NCBI GenBank assembly: GCA_963664665.2
Contig: CAXXMH010000007.1
Location: 305,543 to 369,542 of the forward strand
Direction: 5' to 3'
DNA length: 64,000 bases
DNA from: Bin55 sp963664665
GTDB taxonomy: Bacteria > Pseudomonadota > Gammaproteobacteria > Pseudomonadales > Azotimanducaceae
The notes beneath the pieces are model-generated. The model was not told where the DNA came from and ran no database searches. It saw nothing but the letters and a program-made list of their open reading frames with translations. Within the stretch, counting starts at the first letter, position 1, and each line of letters begins with the position of its first letter. Made by a program: the position numbers and the translations under genes. Below are positions 42,952-51,873 of this stretch, one piece after another.

Positions 42952-44208
42952 ATGCCAACTACCTATCGGAACGTCACGTATCGACTGCTGCCAGTCACGC
43001 GCAGCAAAGGCAAGCAGCTGGAAGTGCTAGCGTCGAGCTGCCGCTGGGTCTGGAATTACTTTCTCGCCAAGAATCGGTCCGACTATCTGTTTGACCAATG
43101 TTTTGAGGACACGTACGGGATCAAACCAACCCCGCCTCAAAATCCTGCGAATTTCTTTTCACTCGGGAAGGCGTTCACGCAGCTGCGTCGTGAAATTCCC
43201 TGGCTCCAAACGCATTCGTTCGCCATCACACGTTATACCTTGAAACACCAGGCAGACGCCTGGAACCGCTACTTCAATGACCCTGCGGCAGGTCGGCCGC
43301 GCTTCAAAAGTCGCGAGGCAGACCGGGACGGCTTTACGATCCCGGACAACGTTCGCATTCAAGCGCGTTCGCTTTACATCCCGAAAATCGGTTGGTGCAA
43401 GCTCCGTCGCAAAGGAGGCAATCCCTATCCAGATGCCAAGCCGAAACAGGCGCGTGTGTTCAGACGCCATGGCAAGTGGTACGCCGTGATCGCGTATGAC
43501 ATCGTCGCACCTGAGCAAGTCGATGATAGACGCGTGATCGGGGTTGACATGAACGTCGGTCAAGTGGCGACCAGCAACCACGAGTTGATCTATAGCGAGC
43601 GTGATGAGCTTGAACGCGAGCGGTTGCGGTTATTGGCGATCAAGCGGCGGCGTTATCAACGCCAGGTCGCGCGGCGGCAACTAGGCAGCAATCGACGGCG
43701 CAAGGCGAAGCGACGACTCGCTATAGTCAGCCGGAAAATCGGTAACAAGCGCAATCGGTGGGCGCATGACACGTCCCGTCATATCACGGATCAAGCCTAT
43801 ACGGTGGCGGTCGAAGCGTTGCGCGTCAAGCAAATGACGAAATCCGCGAAAGGATCGGTTGCATTCCCTGGTCGTCACGTGAAACAGAAGGCTGGCTTGA
43901 ATCAGGTGATCTTGGACACGGGTTGGGGTCAACTACGCACGATGTTGGCGTACAAGGCCGGCAACTTCATCCAGGTGGATCCGCGTTACACCTCACAAAC
44001 ATGCCATGTCTGCGGGCATGTCGATCCGAAAAGTCGACGAACGCAGGCGGAATTCAAGTGTGTCCACTGCGGACACGAGTCAAACGCAGATATCAATGCT
44101 GCATTGAACATCAAGGCGTCCGCGATTGGCGCATCTGCACGTGGGAGGGTTGAACCGTTGGGTTACCCGATGATCCGTGAAATGGGTACCAAAACTGCAC
44201 ATGTCTAG
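42952..44208 (+). CDS. tnpB: IS200/IS605-family TnpB RNA-guided nuclease
   Basis: A 418-residue TnpB of the IS605/IS1341 type. RuvC-like catalytic residues are visible: Asp in VIGVDMNVGQVATS (about 200), Glu in VAVEALRVKQM and Asp in ESNADINAALNI near the C-terminus. The zinc ribbon is CHVCGHVD..CVHCGH. No TnpA transposase is nearby, so this is an orphan element. TnpB proteins use an omega RNA transcribed from the 3' end of their own gene; that RNA would cover the last part of this gene and the next 100-200 bases. Confidence 0.92.
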   Translation: MPTTYRNVTYRLLPVTRSKGKQLEVLASSCRWVWNYFLAKNRSDYLFDQCFEDTYGIKPTPPQNPANFFSLGKAFTQLRREIPWLQTHSFAITRYTLKHQADAWNRYFNDPAAGRPRFKSREADRDGFTIPDNVRIQARSLYIPKIGWCKLRRKGGNPYPDAKPKQARVFRRHGKWYAVIAYDIVAPEQVDDRRVIGVDMNVGQVATSNHELIYSERDELERERLRLLAIKRRRYQRQVARRQLGSNRRRKAKRRLAIVSRKIGNKRNRWAHDTSRHITDQAYTVAVEALRVKQMTKSAKGSVAFPGRHVKQKAGLNQVILDTGWGQLRTMLAYKAGNFIQVDPRYTSQTCHVCGHVDPKSRRTQAEFKCVHCGHESNADINAALNIKASAIGASARGRVEPLGYPMIREMGTKTAHV

Positions 44209-44455
44209 TTTAGTACATAAATCCCCTATTTTTAGGTAAATTGGCACCGCTTTGGCGTGGCAACCACAGCAGGGTCGGGCGTCGGACCGGCCAAGAGACT
44301 CATTCAAAGTCATCGAGTCTCTCTGCAGACATCGGTCTTCACCTCTATCGCCCTAAAGTAATTCCAGAGAGTGCCGGAGTCTCATTTTTGTGGGCAGAGA
44401 GGGGAGGGATGACGGTAGCCTTTTACTTCGAGTCTGATGCAATATGGGATTTGCT

Positions 44456-44791
44456 TTACATTTTCCCTCTTTGACTACCGCTGTCTCTTGCCTGAACTGG
44501 AAGCGGTACGATTTCAGCGCGTATGAGTTTGCCTTTTTCGGCATCAGCAACTTTTAAGTCATAGGCCGACTGCAGGCTCATCCAGAATTCAGCCGAAGTT
44601 CGCAGAAAAGCCGCTAGCCTCAGAGCGGTGTCCGTCGTGATCCCACGCCGTTCGCGAACTATATCGTTGACGCGGGGAGCATCAACTCTCAATGCCTTTG
44701 CCAGTGCGTTCGCGGACATACCGGCGGCTACAAGAAACTCTTCGCGCAGAATCTCACCGGGATGTATAGGTCTCATCTTGTTTTCAATCAT
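44456..44791 (-). CDS. higA: HigA-type antitoxin
   Basis: A 111-residue Xre-family antitoxin. The start region RPIHPGEILREEFL and helix-turn-helix LAKALRVDAPRVNDIVRERRGITTDTALRLAAFL are diagnostic for HigA. AGGAGT lies six bases before the ATG at 44791, supporting this start over the internal ATG at codon 6. It lies 10 bases downstream of the toxin gene, the usual toxin-first order of higBA. Confidence 0.9.
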   Translation of the reverse strand: MIENKMRPIHPGEILREEFLVAAGMSANALAKALRVDAPRVNDIVRERRGITTDTALRLAAFLRTSAEFWMSLQSAYDLKVADAEKGKLIRAEIVPLPVQARDSGSQRGKM

Positions 44792-44801
44792 GGTATTACT
44801 C

Positions 44802-45080
44802 CTAGTGATACTCCTTTATTTCCACGCAGGTTGCCTCGCCTTTGCTGAAAACGAAGTACAATCGCCATTGTCGATTCAATCGTATGCTCCATTGTCCCGA
44901 CCGGTCACCCGCAAGCTTTTCCAATCGATTGCCGGGCGGAAACCGCAAATCATCCACGCTTTTGGCACTATCAAGCATCTGCAGTTTCCGCTCCGCCTGG
45001 GCTTGGAACGCATGGAACTGCGTCGGACACTGCCCACCGAACAGGGCTTCCGTGCGTTTGCAGGCAAAGTGCTTGATCAC
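44802..45080 (-). CDS. higB: HigB-type RelE-superfamily toxin
   Basis: A 92-residue mRNA interferase-like toxin. Typical pieces: MIKHFACKRTEALFGG at the N-terminus, RKLQMLDSAKSVDDLRFPPGNRLEKLAGDRSGQWSIRLN as overlapping family segments, and WRLYFVF near the end. It is upstream of and coupled to higA, which neutralises it and usually represses the operon. The start is GTG at 45080. A TATACT box lies only nine bases upstream, so the transcript may have almost no leader. Confidence 0.9.
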   Translation of the reverse strand: MIKHFACKRTEALFGGQCPTQFHAFQAQAERKLQMLDSAKSVDDLRFPPGNRLEKLAGDRSGQWSIRLNRQWRLYFVFSKGEATCVEIKEYH

Positions 45081-45088
45081 ATCGTACT

Positions 45089-45094
45089 AGTATA
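45089..45094 (-). promoter_or_regulatory. Probable higBA -10 box
   Basis: TATACT on the minus strand, with TTGATG about 15 bases further upstream as the best -35. It overlaps the small palindrome TACTAGTA, which could be part of a HigA operator. Its closeness to the GTG start suggests a nearly leaderless message. Confidence 0.4.
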
Positions 45095-45535
45095 ACGATC
45101 TCCATTAAACATCAATAGTTAAATTACAACGGTCGCGGGCACTTTCTCACGCATTGCGAATTCGACAATCCGGGCAGGGTTTCTGAGTGACCCGGCAAAA
45201 CCTGCAATCCGCGTCCAACGCTCCCTGACAGCAGCAGTTCCCGAAAATCTCCAGATCCGACCGGAACGAGCGACCGGTGTACTCGCTCTGCTCAACACGG
45301 GCTGCGCACAAAGTTTGGATGTCACCCTTCGCCGAGCCTAATCTTGCCAACGGTTAATCCAAGTCGTCTTTCCGTTTGACAAATCTCAGTTATCTTTCTC
45401 CTTATATTCTTGGGATGGGGTGCCCTTTCTGCTCCTGGAAATGCCGGTCATTCCAAGGAAAATCGCTGATAAATTGGGTTTTTCGCAGGTGTTAGTTTCG
45501 TGAATGTGTCATTTATGTTTTAATCGGTTCACATC
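45095..45535. other. Intergenic region upstream of higBA and the TauE-like gene
   Basis: About 440 bases without a supportable gene. A 67-residue minus-strand frame (45147-45350) is cysteine-rich near its end but matches nothing I know. A promoter for the TauE-like gene is expected near 45480-45530 but no clear hexamers were found. Confidence 0.35.
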
Positions 45536-46300
45536 GTGAACACGCTGCTCACGCTCTCAGTCGCACTACCTTTCATATTCCTGACTAGCCTCCTGTCAGG
45601 CATCGTCGGAATGGCAGGCGGGTTGATCCTCATCGTGGTACTGGTCGTCCTCATGCCAGTGCCGAGTGCCATGATTCTGCACGGGATCGTACAAGGCGTC
45701 GCGAATGGATCCAGATTCTGGTTCCTCCGCGAACACGCCGCATGGCGCATTCTTCCATGGTATTTCGTCGGTGTACATCTCACGACAGCACTATTTGGGA
45801 TTTTGATGATCGTGGTAGATCCAGCTGTCGTTCTCATTGCTGCGGGAGGTCTACCTTGGATTAGTCAATTCACGCCAGAGCGATTCAAACTGGACGTTTC
45901 GCGCCCAATTGTCGCGTTCATATGTGGCGTCGTTGTTACCGCGGTGCAACTCGTGGCTGGCGCGTCGGGACCGATCCTAGATGCTTTCTATCAGCGTACC
46001 GACTTAAATCGATTTGAAATCGTCGCGACCAAAGCTTTTATGCAAGCCGCCGGACACGCGGTCAAAGTCATCTATTTCCTCTATATCAGTACGCGTGCGA
46101 TCGAAGAAGCACATGTGCTACTGACATGGTGGGTGATCGGACTGGCGGTTATCGCATCGCTCGTCGCTACGCGAATCGGTACCAGATTACTTGATCGCAT
46201 CAGCGAGATGCACTTCCGCCGATGGACAAACATTCTCATCCTGGCACTAGGCGCAGCAGTCGCTATCGGGGGCGTAATCGATCTATTGAACCGATCGTAA
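45536..46300 (+). CDS. TauE/SafE-family membrane transporter
   Basis: A 254-residue protein with about seven or eight hydrophobic helices. Family features are the N-terminal repeat FIFLTSLLSGIVGMAGGLILIVVLV and the second-half repeat FICGVVVTAVQLVAGASGPILDAFY. TauE/SafE proteins export sulfite or other organosulfonate-related anions; the substrate is not determined. The start is GTG at 45536. It converges with the giant carboxylase gene. Confidence 0.85.
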   Translation: MNTLLTLSVALPFIFLTSLLSGIVGMAGGLILIVVLVVLMPVPSAMILHGIVQGVANGSRFWFLREHAAWRILPWYFVGVHLTTALFGILMIVVDPAVVLIAAGGLPWISQFTPERFKLDVSRPIVAFICGVVVTAVQLVAGASGPILDAFYQRTDLNRFEIVATKAFMQAAGHAVKVIYFLYISTRAIEEAHVLLTWWVIGLAVIASLVATRIGTRLLDRISEMHFRRWTNILILALGAAVAIGGVIDLLNRS

Positions 46301-46323
46301 CGAACGAAGTCGTAGTTAATCGG

Positions 46324-46338
46324 TCGCGGATACCGCGA
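46324..46338. terminator. Possible terminator hairpin between convergent genes
   Basis: TCGCGG-ATA-CCGCGA is a perfect 6-bp stem with a three-base loop, midway between the convergent TauE-like and carboxylase stops. No T-run follows, so it may act as a weak bidirectional terminator or only as structure. Confidence 0.35.
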
Positions 46339-46352
46339 TACCGCCTACGGCG

Positions 46353-49300
46353 CTAAGTATCTGCCGTTTCAGGGGTCTTGGAAACAGGTTCTACCACGAA
46401 CAACAGATCTCCTGCGTTAACCTGTTGCCCGGTCGATACGTTGATCCGATTGAGCTTGTAGCGCGTATTCTCAGAGAAAAAGACTTGCTCAACGGTGTTG
46501 ATGTCACGCAGTCGCATCGGAGAAAAGACCTTGAACGCTTCGAGTTGGCAGAGAATGTCTTCAGCGCCGATTACATCGTTCACGTTCACGTAATCTGGGT
46601 CCCCCGGCGTCGGTTTGATATAGAAGATGCCGGTCGAAGGTGCTAACACCCTTAACTCAGCGCTATTTTCAATCTGGATGGCGTCCCAACCAACTGCTTG
46701 CGCGTCAACGGCTGCCATATCGTCGATTTCTTCAATCAAAGCATCTGCATCAATAGTCTTCAGCAGTTTTGGCAGGTAGCTCGTATCGTAAACGCCGTCC
46801 AGGAAACCCTTATCCGTCAAAATGGTTCGTAGCAAAGGTATATTCGTATAGATACCTTCGAGGGTGACTTGGCTCAAGTATTCGACTAATTTCTTTGCCG
46901 TCGAATCCCGATCTTCACCGTGTGCAATCACTTGCATGATCATGCTATCGTAATACGGTGAAATGAACTTGCCTTGACCTGCAGTACTGATGATCTCAAT
47001 GTCGTCATCGGCCGGGAAATCCCACTTCGCGATCTCACCTGCACTCGGACGCAATACCAATTCGCCATCGCTATCGCGCACCAATCGTTCCGCATTAATA
47101 CGGGCTTCAATTGCGTAGCCATCAGAACGAACTTCCATATCCTCGATGCTCTCGCCTCCGGCGATGCGAAACTGCTCCGCGACGATGTCAGTACCAGAAA
47201 CGAGCTCAGTTACCGGATGTTCGACTTGAAGTCGCGTATTCATCTCCATGAAATAGATGGCATCTGCGTCTAAGTCATAGATAAATTCAACCGTGCCAGC
47301 ACCAACGTAACCGACGCCACCAGCGATTGCCGCACTGTGTTTTAAGACGTCGTCCAGCAGATTGTCCGGCAACATCGTCGAACCGGATTCTTCAATAACT
47401 TTTTGCTTGTCTCGCTGAACACTGCAATCACGGATACCGAGAACCTTCGTGTTACCTTGACTGTCACGCAAGACTTGCGCTTCGATGTGGCGGAGTTTTG
47501 TCACGAATTTCTCGAGATAAACGTCGCCGTTCCCGAACGCAGCTCGTGCTTCGACCGTAACGCGTTGGAACGCTTCGTAGAAACCTGCGGCAGATTCAAC
47601 GACTTGTATACCCTTACCGCCGCCACCGTGAACTGCTTTAATGAGTACGGGATAGCCGATCTCTTCCGCCATCTCTGCTGCGGCATCGGTGTCAGTCACG
47701 ATCCCATGACTGCCTGGTACCACAGGTACTCCAAACGCGATGGCAGACTTGATCGCATTGGACTTGTTCCCCATCGTCTCCATACTGCTAACCGGAGGTC
47801 CGACGAAGTTGATGCCGTGTGAGCGGATTAGGGACGCGAACTGGCTGCTTTCAGATAGAAATCCGATACCTGGGTGCAATGCGTCCACGTGTTCATTTTC
47901 AGCGACTACTAAAACGGAGTGCGCATTGAGATAACTTTCGTCGGGTGTGCTACCGCCGATCGAAACGAGTTGGTCCTTCGGACCAAGCATGTCCGCTGCT
48001 ACTGATTCGACATCGGGATCGGACTGAACGAGAACCGTCTCGATATTCTGAGATTGTGCAACTCGAACGATCTTCGAAGCTGCACAGCCCCGCGCATGAA
48101 CTAGTACACGACGAACCGGACGATAAAGGTCTTGTTCCTCCCCTTGTCGCGGCGCTGATATCGGTAGAGCAGTCCCAAACGTGTAATCGTCACTTAGGAC
48201 CGTAGCAACTGCATCTTCGACCGTCGCCGTTGGCGTTGGTATATCAGGATCAATCGCGCGTAAATCAGTGTCAAGTGCTTCGTAGAACGGATGCTTAACC
48301 AAACCCTGCATGGACTCTGGATTGCTCGCGAGGTAGTTTGCGAGGATGGATTCTGCGGGAAGATGGCTTGGAATCACAATCTGTCCCGCAAACGGCATGC
48401 TTGTACCCGAGAAGTAGTGGGTATGGACCAAGGGATGGGTCACGAAACTCGCTTGTGCGCCACCTGTGCAGTCTCCATGACCGAAGACGATCACGGGCAA
48501 GTCAAAATCACAAATGAAACGCGTAATCCGGTCGTTTATCGCAGCCATCGAGAACAATGCACCTGCGCCTTCTTTGGTCTGCATCCCGCCGGAGGAGATG
48601 AAGCAGATCACCGGCAGTTGTTCTTCTGCGCAGCGAACCAATAATGTGCAGAACTTCTCTGCACTCGCCATATCGAACGCACCAGCCTGGAAGTCCGGAT
48701 TCGAGATCACAGCGCCCACACGAACTTCGCGTTTCGCAAGTTTGAACTTGCCAATACCGGTTACAACGCCCGCCGGTGGTTCGTCCTTGTCCAATGCCTT
48801 TTCAATCGATTCGCGGAAACCTGGAAAATCACATGGATCGCTGCTCAACAAGTCGCGCCCATACTCTTCAAACTCGGTAAAGAATCGATCGATGAAGGCG
48901 CTGTGGCTCGTAAGCCTCAAACGCTTGTATTCGCCGATAGTTTCCTGAATCTGCAAGTCGCGATATGCGATCTGAAGACGATTCCAGAAATCCCGGCGGC
49001 GGCCAATATTTTTGGGGCGAATGTTGCCGGAGAACTTCCCTGCGCTGCGCTCACTATCGACGAAACTAATCAGCAAACTTTCGAAGAACTCTTTTACAAC
49101 GACGAAGAGAGTGTCGGACAAATCCGTGTGAATGAGTTTCTTCCACTCCTCGACCGTAGCGAAGAAAGTCTTACTCAAGCGGGTCTTCGACAACTGACGG
49201 AACCAATCCAAGAACGCATCGCGACGGACACGCATCGTGCTGTCGTTCCGTTCTTCGTCGGGTTCGATCCGATCAAGAGCTACGGTGAACGTCTCTTCAA

Positions 49301-51242
49301 TCAAGTCCGAGACGGTCTGCCGGTCAAGTGATTGCGTGCGTTGAGCCTGATCCGCAATCTGTACCAGCCTCCCCAACAGTTCATCGTAGATCACATCGAA
49401 GAGTTGGAAGTTGCGAATTTCGTCTACGAAGTCGGCACGAAGTTCTTCGTTAAACAGCACATCCACAATGCTGATGTCGGTGGCATCGTCAGCGAGCGTT
49501 CTGCGCTCTCGCGGTTGCCGTAGCTGCGAACCAAATTGATCATTGAGGATACGGCGATTGGCTTCAATCGGTGATGACTCATTCTTTGTCCCACTATCTC
49601 CGAGCGGACCAGAAACGAGCGCAAGGTTTAGCTCGACGGAGATCTGCATGCGCAGCTGATCTTGCGAATAACTTTGAAACCAGTCGCTTGAGCGTAGGAA
49701 CATCTTCTTGCCGTCGTGGGAAAAACGTTCCATTAACGTAGGCATCAGCCGCTTGTCATGCGACATCGCGGTCATAAGCTGATTGACATCAGGAATATCC
49801 GCGGGCGTGACGAAGAACGCTGCATCGGTAGCGTTGGACAGATTCTGGTGCAACAGTGCCAGATTGCCAGCCGATTCGACTTTCCAGTGGTTGTATAGGT
49901 AACTTACATACGTCGCAAGAAGAGCTTTACCCGCAGCCTCAAAGTTTGCTTTGGGTTCGCCGCGAATCAAACTCAAAAGCGTCCCGCGATTTTCGTCTTT
50001 TTCAGACTTCCTGCTGACGTAGTTCTTCCATGCCGAGTTGAGCGACGTGTCGTACATCAGTCGATCTGGATCAAGAAACCACCGAAAATAGATTCGATTG
50101 CGTTCCCGTTCAACGCGTGATTGGAGGTCACCCACGGTCTTGCGTCGCGTCGTCAGTCGACCATACTGTTGCTTGCTCGCCGCTTTGATTCGACGTCGAA
50201 CCCGTAAGTAGCGTAAATAACGCAACGCGTCGCCGAAGACGTTACTGAATTCCGTCGGGGTTCCGAAGCCACCCAGATCCCCCATGCTCTCTCGCTTCTT
50301 CGCACGAGACGATGGTTCTAAATAACGCGTCAACGCCTGTCTGTGGTACTCCACGATGTAAGGGTTGCTACCGACGAATGCGCGCGCGCTTTTTTCGATC
50401 GAGTCAATACCCGTTACGATCGCTTTCTTGAGATTATTGAATTTGTGCTCTTCGCCCGGAACGTAGTCGATGATGCCATCGATGTTGCCCTGGTTCATCA
50501 ATTCGAACGGCGAAAGTCCGACCTGTTTTGCACACTCTTGCCACGAGACGTTTAAGCGTCGAGCGATGCTTGCCAATCCCTGCGGCTGAATCGTGCTAAA
50601 AACGCCGTCGCGCAACGAGAGGATCATGTTGCTCGCGGCAAGTGGAATCGCACCACCCGAATACCCCACACCAAAAATGATCCCGAGGTTAGGCACATCG
50701 ACGGCCGACATCTCGGCAATCAACAACGAGATTTGGTGCGCTTGATTGTTGCGGTTGGCGATTTCATCGCCAGCAGCACCCGGTGTGTCCATGAGGCTCA
50801 CGATCGGGATATTCCGCTGACTACACCGACGAACAAATTGTGCTGCCTGTCGATGATGTTCCGGCATCCACTCGCCGTTTCGGACGCGACGATTCTGCGC
50901 TACGACGCCGACCGGTCGAACACCATTCGGAAACTCAACATCAATGATCGCGTCGAGATACGGACCATCGTCGTTCAGCTCGCGTACCACACCAAGTTGC
51001 GGAACGATCTCAGCGGCACTAGCGCGACGAGTGTTTTCACCCGGACTAACGACTCGTTCTATATAGGAATCAATGTCGAGACGATCAAGCGCGGCGGATT
51101 CTCGCGCAATCTCATCCCCACTCAGCAAACCTTGTACGCTGAAAACCGCTTCTGGATCGGCCGAAGGAAAGAGATCAAATTCTTTAGAGAGCCGCTCAGC
51201 TATTAAATAAAGCCGATCGCCTTCCTTTATCGCACTGTCCAT
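46353..51242 (-). CDS. Single-chain acyl-CoA carboxylase (CT-alpha / CT-beta / BC / biotinyl)
   Basis: A predicted 1,629-residue multidomain carboxylase. Domains in order: an AccA-like carboxyltransferase alpha half (about 90-310; LMDTPGAAGDEI, GVGYSGGAIPLAAS, YS/FSTIQPQGLASI-type segment); about 500 residues of unassigned, largely helical sequence (about 340-830); an AccD-like beta half (about 840-1010; FISSGGMQTKEGAGALFSM, GDCTGGAQASF); biotin carboxylase (about 1044-1490; HGGGGKGIQ, RDCSVQRDKQK, EMNTRLQVEHP); and a C-terminal biotinyl domain with Lys in LEAFKVFSP instead of the usual AMKM. It should carboxylate an acyl-CoA such as acetyl- or propionyl-CoA. ATG at 51242 is preferred; the frame reaches 51422, but that extension overlaps the divergent moaB gene. 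Confidence 0.85.
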   Translation of the reverse strand: MDSAIKEGDRLYLIAERLSKEFDLFPSADPEAVFSVQGLLSGDEIARESAALDRLDIDSYIERVVSPGENTRRASAAEIVPQLGVVRELNDDGPYLDAIIDVEFPNGVRPVGVVAQNRRVRNGEWMPEHHRQAAQFVRRCSQRNIPIVSLMDTPGAAGDEIANRNNQAHQISLLIAEMSAVDVPNLGIIFGVGYSGGAIPLAASNMILSLRDGVFSTIQPQGLASIARRLNVSWQECAKQVGLSPFELMNQGNIDGIIDYVPGEEHKFNNLKKAIVTGIDSIEKSARAFVGSNPYIVEYHRQALTRYLEPSSRAKKRESMGDLGGFGTPTEFSNVFGDALRYLRYLRVRRRIKAASKQQYGRLTTRRKTVGDLQSRVERERNRIYFRWFLDPDRLMYDTSLNSAWKNYVSRKSEKDENRGTLLSLIRGEPKANFEAAGKALLATYVSYLYNHWKVESAGNLALLHQNLSNATDAAFFVTPADIPDVNQLMTAMSHDKRLMPTLMERFSHDGKKMFLRSSDWFQSYSQDQLRMQISVELNLALVSGPLGDSGTKNESSPIEANRRILNDQFGSQLRQPRERRTLADDATDISIVDVLFNEELRADFVDEIRNFQLFDVIYDELLGRLVQIADQAQRTQSLDRQTVSDLIEETFTVALDRIEPDEERNDSTMRVRRDAFLDWFRQLSKTRLSKTFFATVEEWKKLIHTDLSDTLFVVVKEFFESLLISFVDSERSAGKFSGNIRPKNIGRRRDFWNRLQIAYRDLQIQETIGEYKRLRLTSHSAFIDRFFTEFEEYGRDLLSSDPCDFPGFRESIEKALDKDEPPAGVVTGIGKFKLAKREVRVGAVISNPDFQAGAFDMASAEKFCTLLVRCAEEQLPVICFISSGGMQTKEGAGALFSMAAINDRITRFICDFDLPVIVFGHGDCTGGAQASFVTHPLVHTHYFSGTSMPFAGQIVIPSHLPAESILANYLASNPESMQGLVKHPFYEALDTDLRAIDPDIPTPTATVEDAVATVLSDDYTFGTALPISAPRQGEEQDLYRPVRRVLVHARGCAASKIVRVAQSQNIETVLVQSDPDVESVAADMLGPKDQLVSIGGSTPDESYLNAHSVLVVAENEHVDALHPGIGFLSESSQFASLIRSHGINFVGPPVSSMETMGNKSNAIKSAIAFGVPVVPGSHGIVTDTDAAAEMAEEIGYPVLIKAVHGGGGKGIQVVESAAGFYEAFQRVTVEARAAFGNGDVYLEKFVTKLRHIEAQVLRDSQGNTKVLGIRDCSVQRDKQKVIEESGSTMLPDNLLDDVLKHSAAIAGGVGYVGAGTVEFIYDLDADAIYFMEMNTRLQVEHPVTELVSGTDIVAEQFRIAGGESIEDMEVRSDGYAIEARINAERLVRDSDGELVLRPSAGEIAKWDFPADDDIEIISTAGQGKFISPYYDSMIMQVIAHGEDRDSTAKKLVEYLSQVTLEGIYTNIPLLRTILTDKGFLDGVYDTSYLPKLLKTIDADALIEEIDDMAAVDAQAVGWDAIQIENSAELRVLAPSTGIFYIKPTPGDPDYVNVNDVIGAEDILCQLEAFKVFSPMRLRDINTVEQVFFSENTRYKLNRINVSTGQQVNAGDLLFVVEPVSKTPETADT

Positions 51243-51265
51243 TTGCAGGAGTCTCAAACTCGCCA

Positions 51266-51283
51266 ACGGTAAAATTCTACCGT
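51266..51283. promoter_or_regulatory. Inverted repeat ACGGTA-N6-TACCGT in the divergent promoter region
   Basis: A perfect 6-bp inverted repeat with a six-base spacer lies 24 bases upstream of the carboxylase ATG and 78 bases upstream of moaB. It could be an operator shared by both divergent units or a leader hairpin. No known regulator consensus was matched. Confidence 0.35.
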
Positions 51284-51360
51284 GCAAACAGCATGGTAAC
51301 CCGAGCAGTCTACAACTGCGCAAATCGGTATTTCCACTAACAATTCGGCGACGAGAAACA

Positions 51361-51873
51361 ATGTCAAACTTGGCTATCGCCGTCTTGACCGTATCTGATA
51401 CACGAACTCCTGAAACCGACACGTCTGGAGATCTGCTGGTCGCCTTGTTATCTGAGGATGGCCACCAACTCGCCGCTCGAACGATAGTTAAAGACGATAT
51501 CTACCAAGTACGACGGATCGTTAGTGAATGGATAGCCGATTCGGCTGTTCAAGTCGTCGTGTCTACCGGCGGCACTGGTTTTAGCGGACGCGATACGACA
51601 CCTGAAGCACTGACACCACTCTTTGATACAACCATCGAAGGTTTTGGGGAGCTCTTCCGACAGGTTTCATACGACGAAATCGGTAGCTCGACCATCCAAT
51701 CCCGCGCAGTTGGGGGTATCGCCAACAATACCTTGCTATTCGCCCTACCCGGCTCTAATGGCGCCTGCCGTACCGGGTGGGAGAAAATCCTTCACGATCA
51801 ATTAGACGCGAGTTTCCGCCCTTGCAACTTCGCCGAGTTGATTCACCGTAAATTAGAAAATGGGGAACATTAA
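51361..51873 (+). CDS. moaB: Molybdenum cofactor biosynthesis protein MoaB/MogA family
   Basis: A 170-residue MPT-binding protein. Motifs are VLTVSDTRTPETDTSGDLL at the N-terminus, STGGTGFSGRDTTPEAL in the middle and LPGSNGACRTGWEKIL towards the end. MoaB/MogA adenylates molybdopterin before metal insertion. The stop TAA overlaps the next ATG by one base (TAATG), linking it to the thiolase gene. The adjacency to acyl-CoA genes is unexplained. Confidence 0.9.
   Translation: MSNLAIAVLTVSDTRTPETDTSGDLLVALLSEDGHQLAARTIVKDDIYQVRRIVSEWIADSAVQVVVSTGGTGFSGRDTTPEALTPLFDTTIEGFGELFRQVSYDEIGSSTIQSRAVGGIANNTLLFALPGSNGACRTGWEKILHDQLDASFRPCNFAELIHRKLENGEH

Noticed and set aside
45119..45350. Minus-strand frames of 67-68 residues upstream of higB, one with a cysteine-rich end
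   Set aside because: Two overlapping frames compete, neither has a ribosome site or known motif; probably noncoding.
51243..51422. N-terminal extension of the giant carboxylase to 51422
   Set aside because: It overlaps the start of the divergent moaB gene and its residues are not carboxylase-like.
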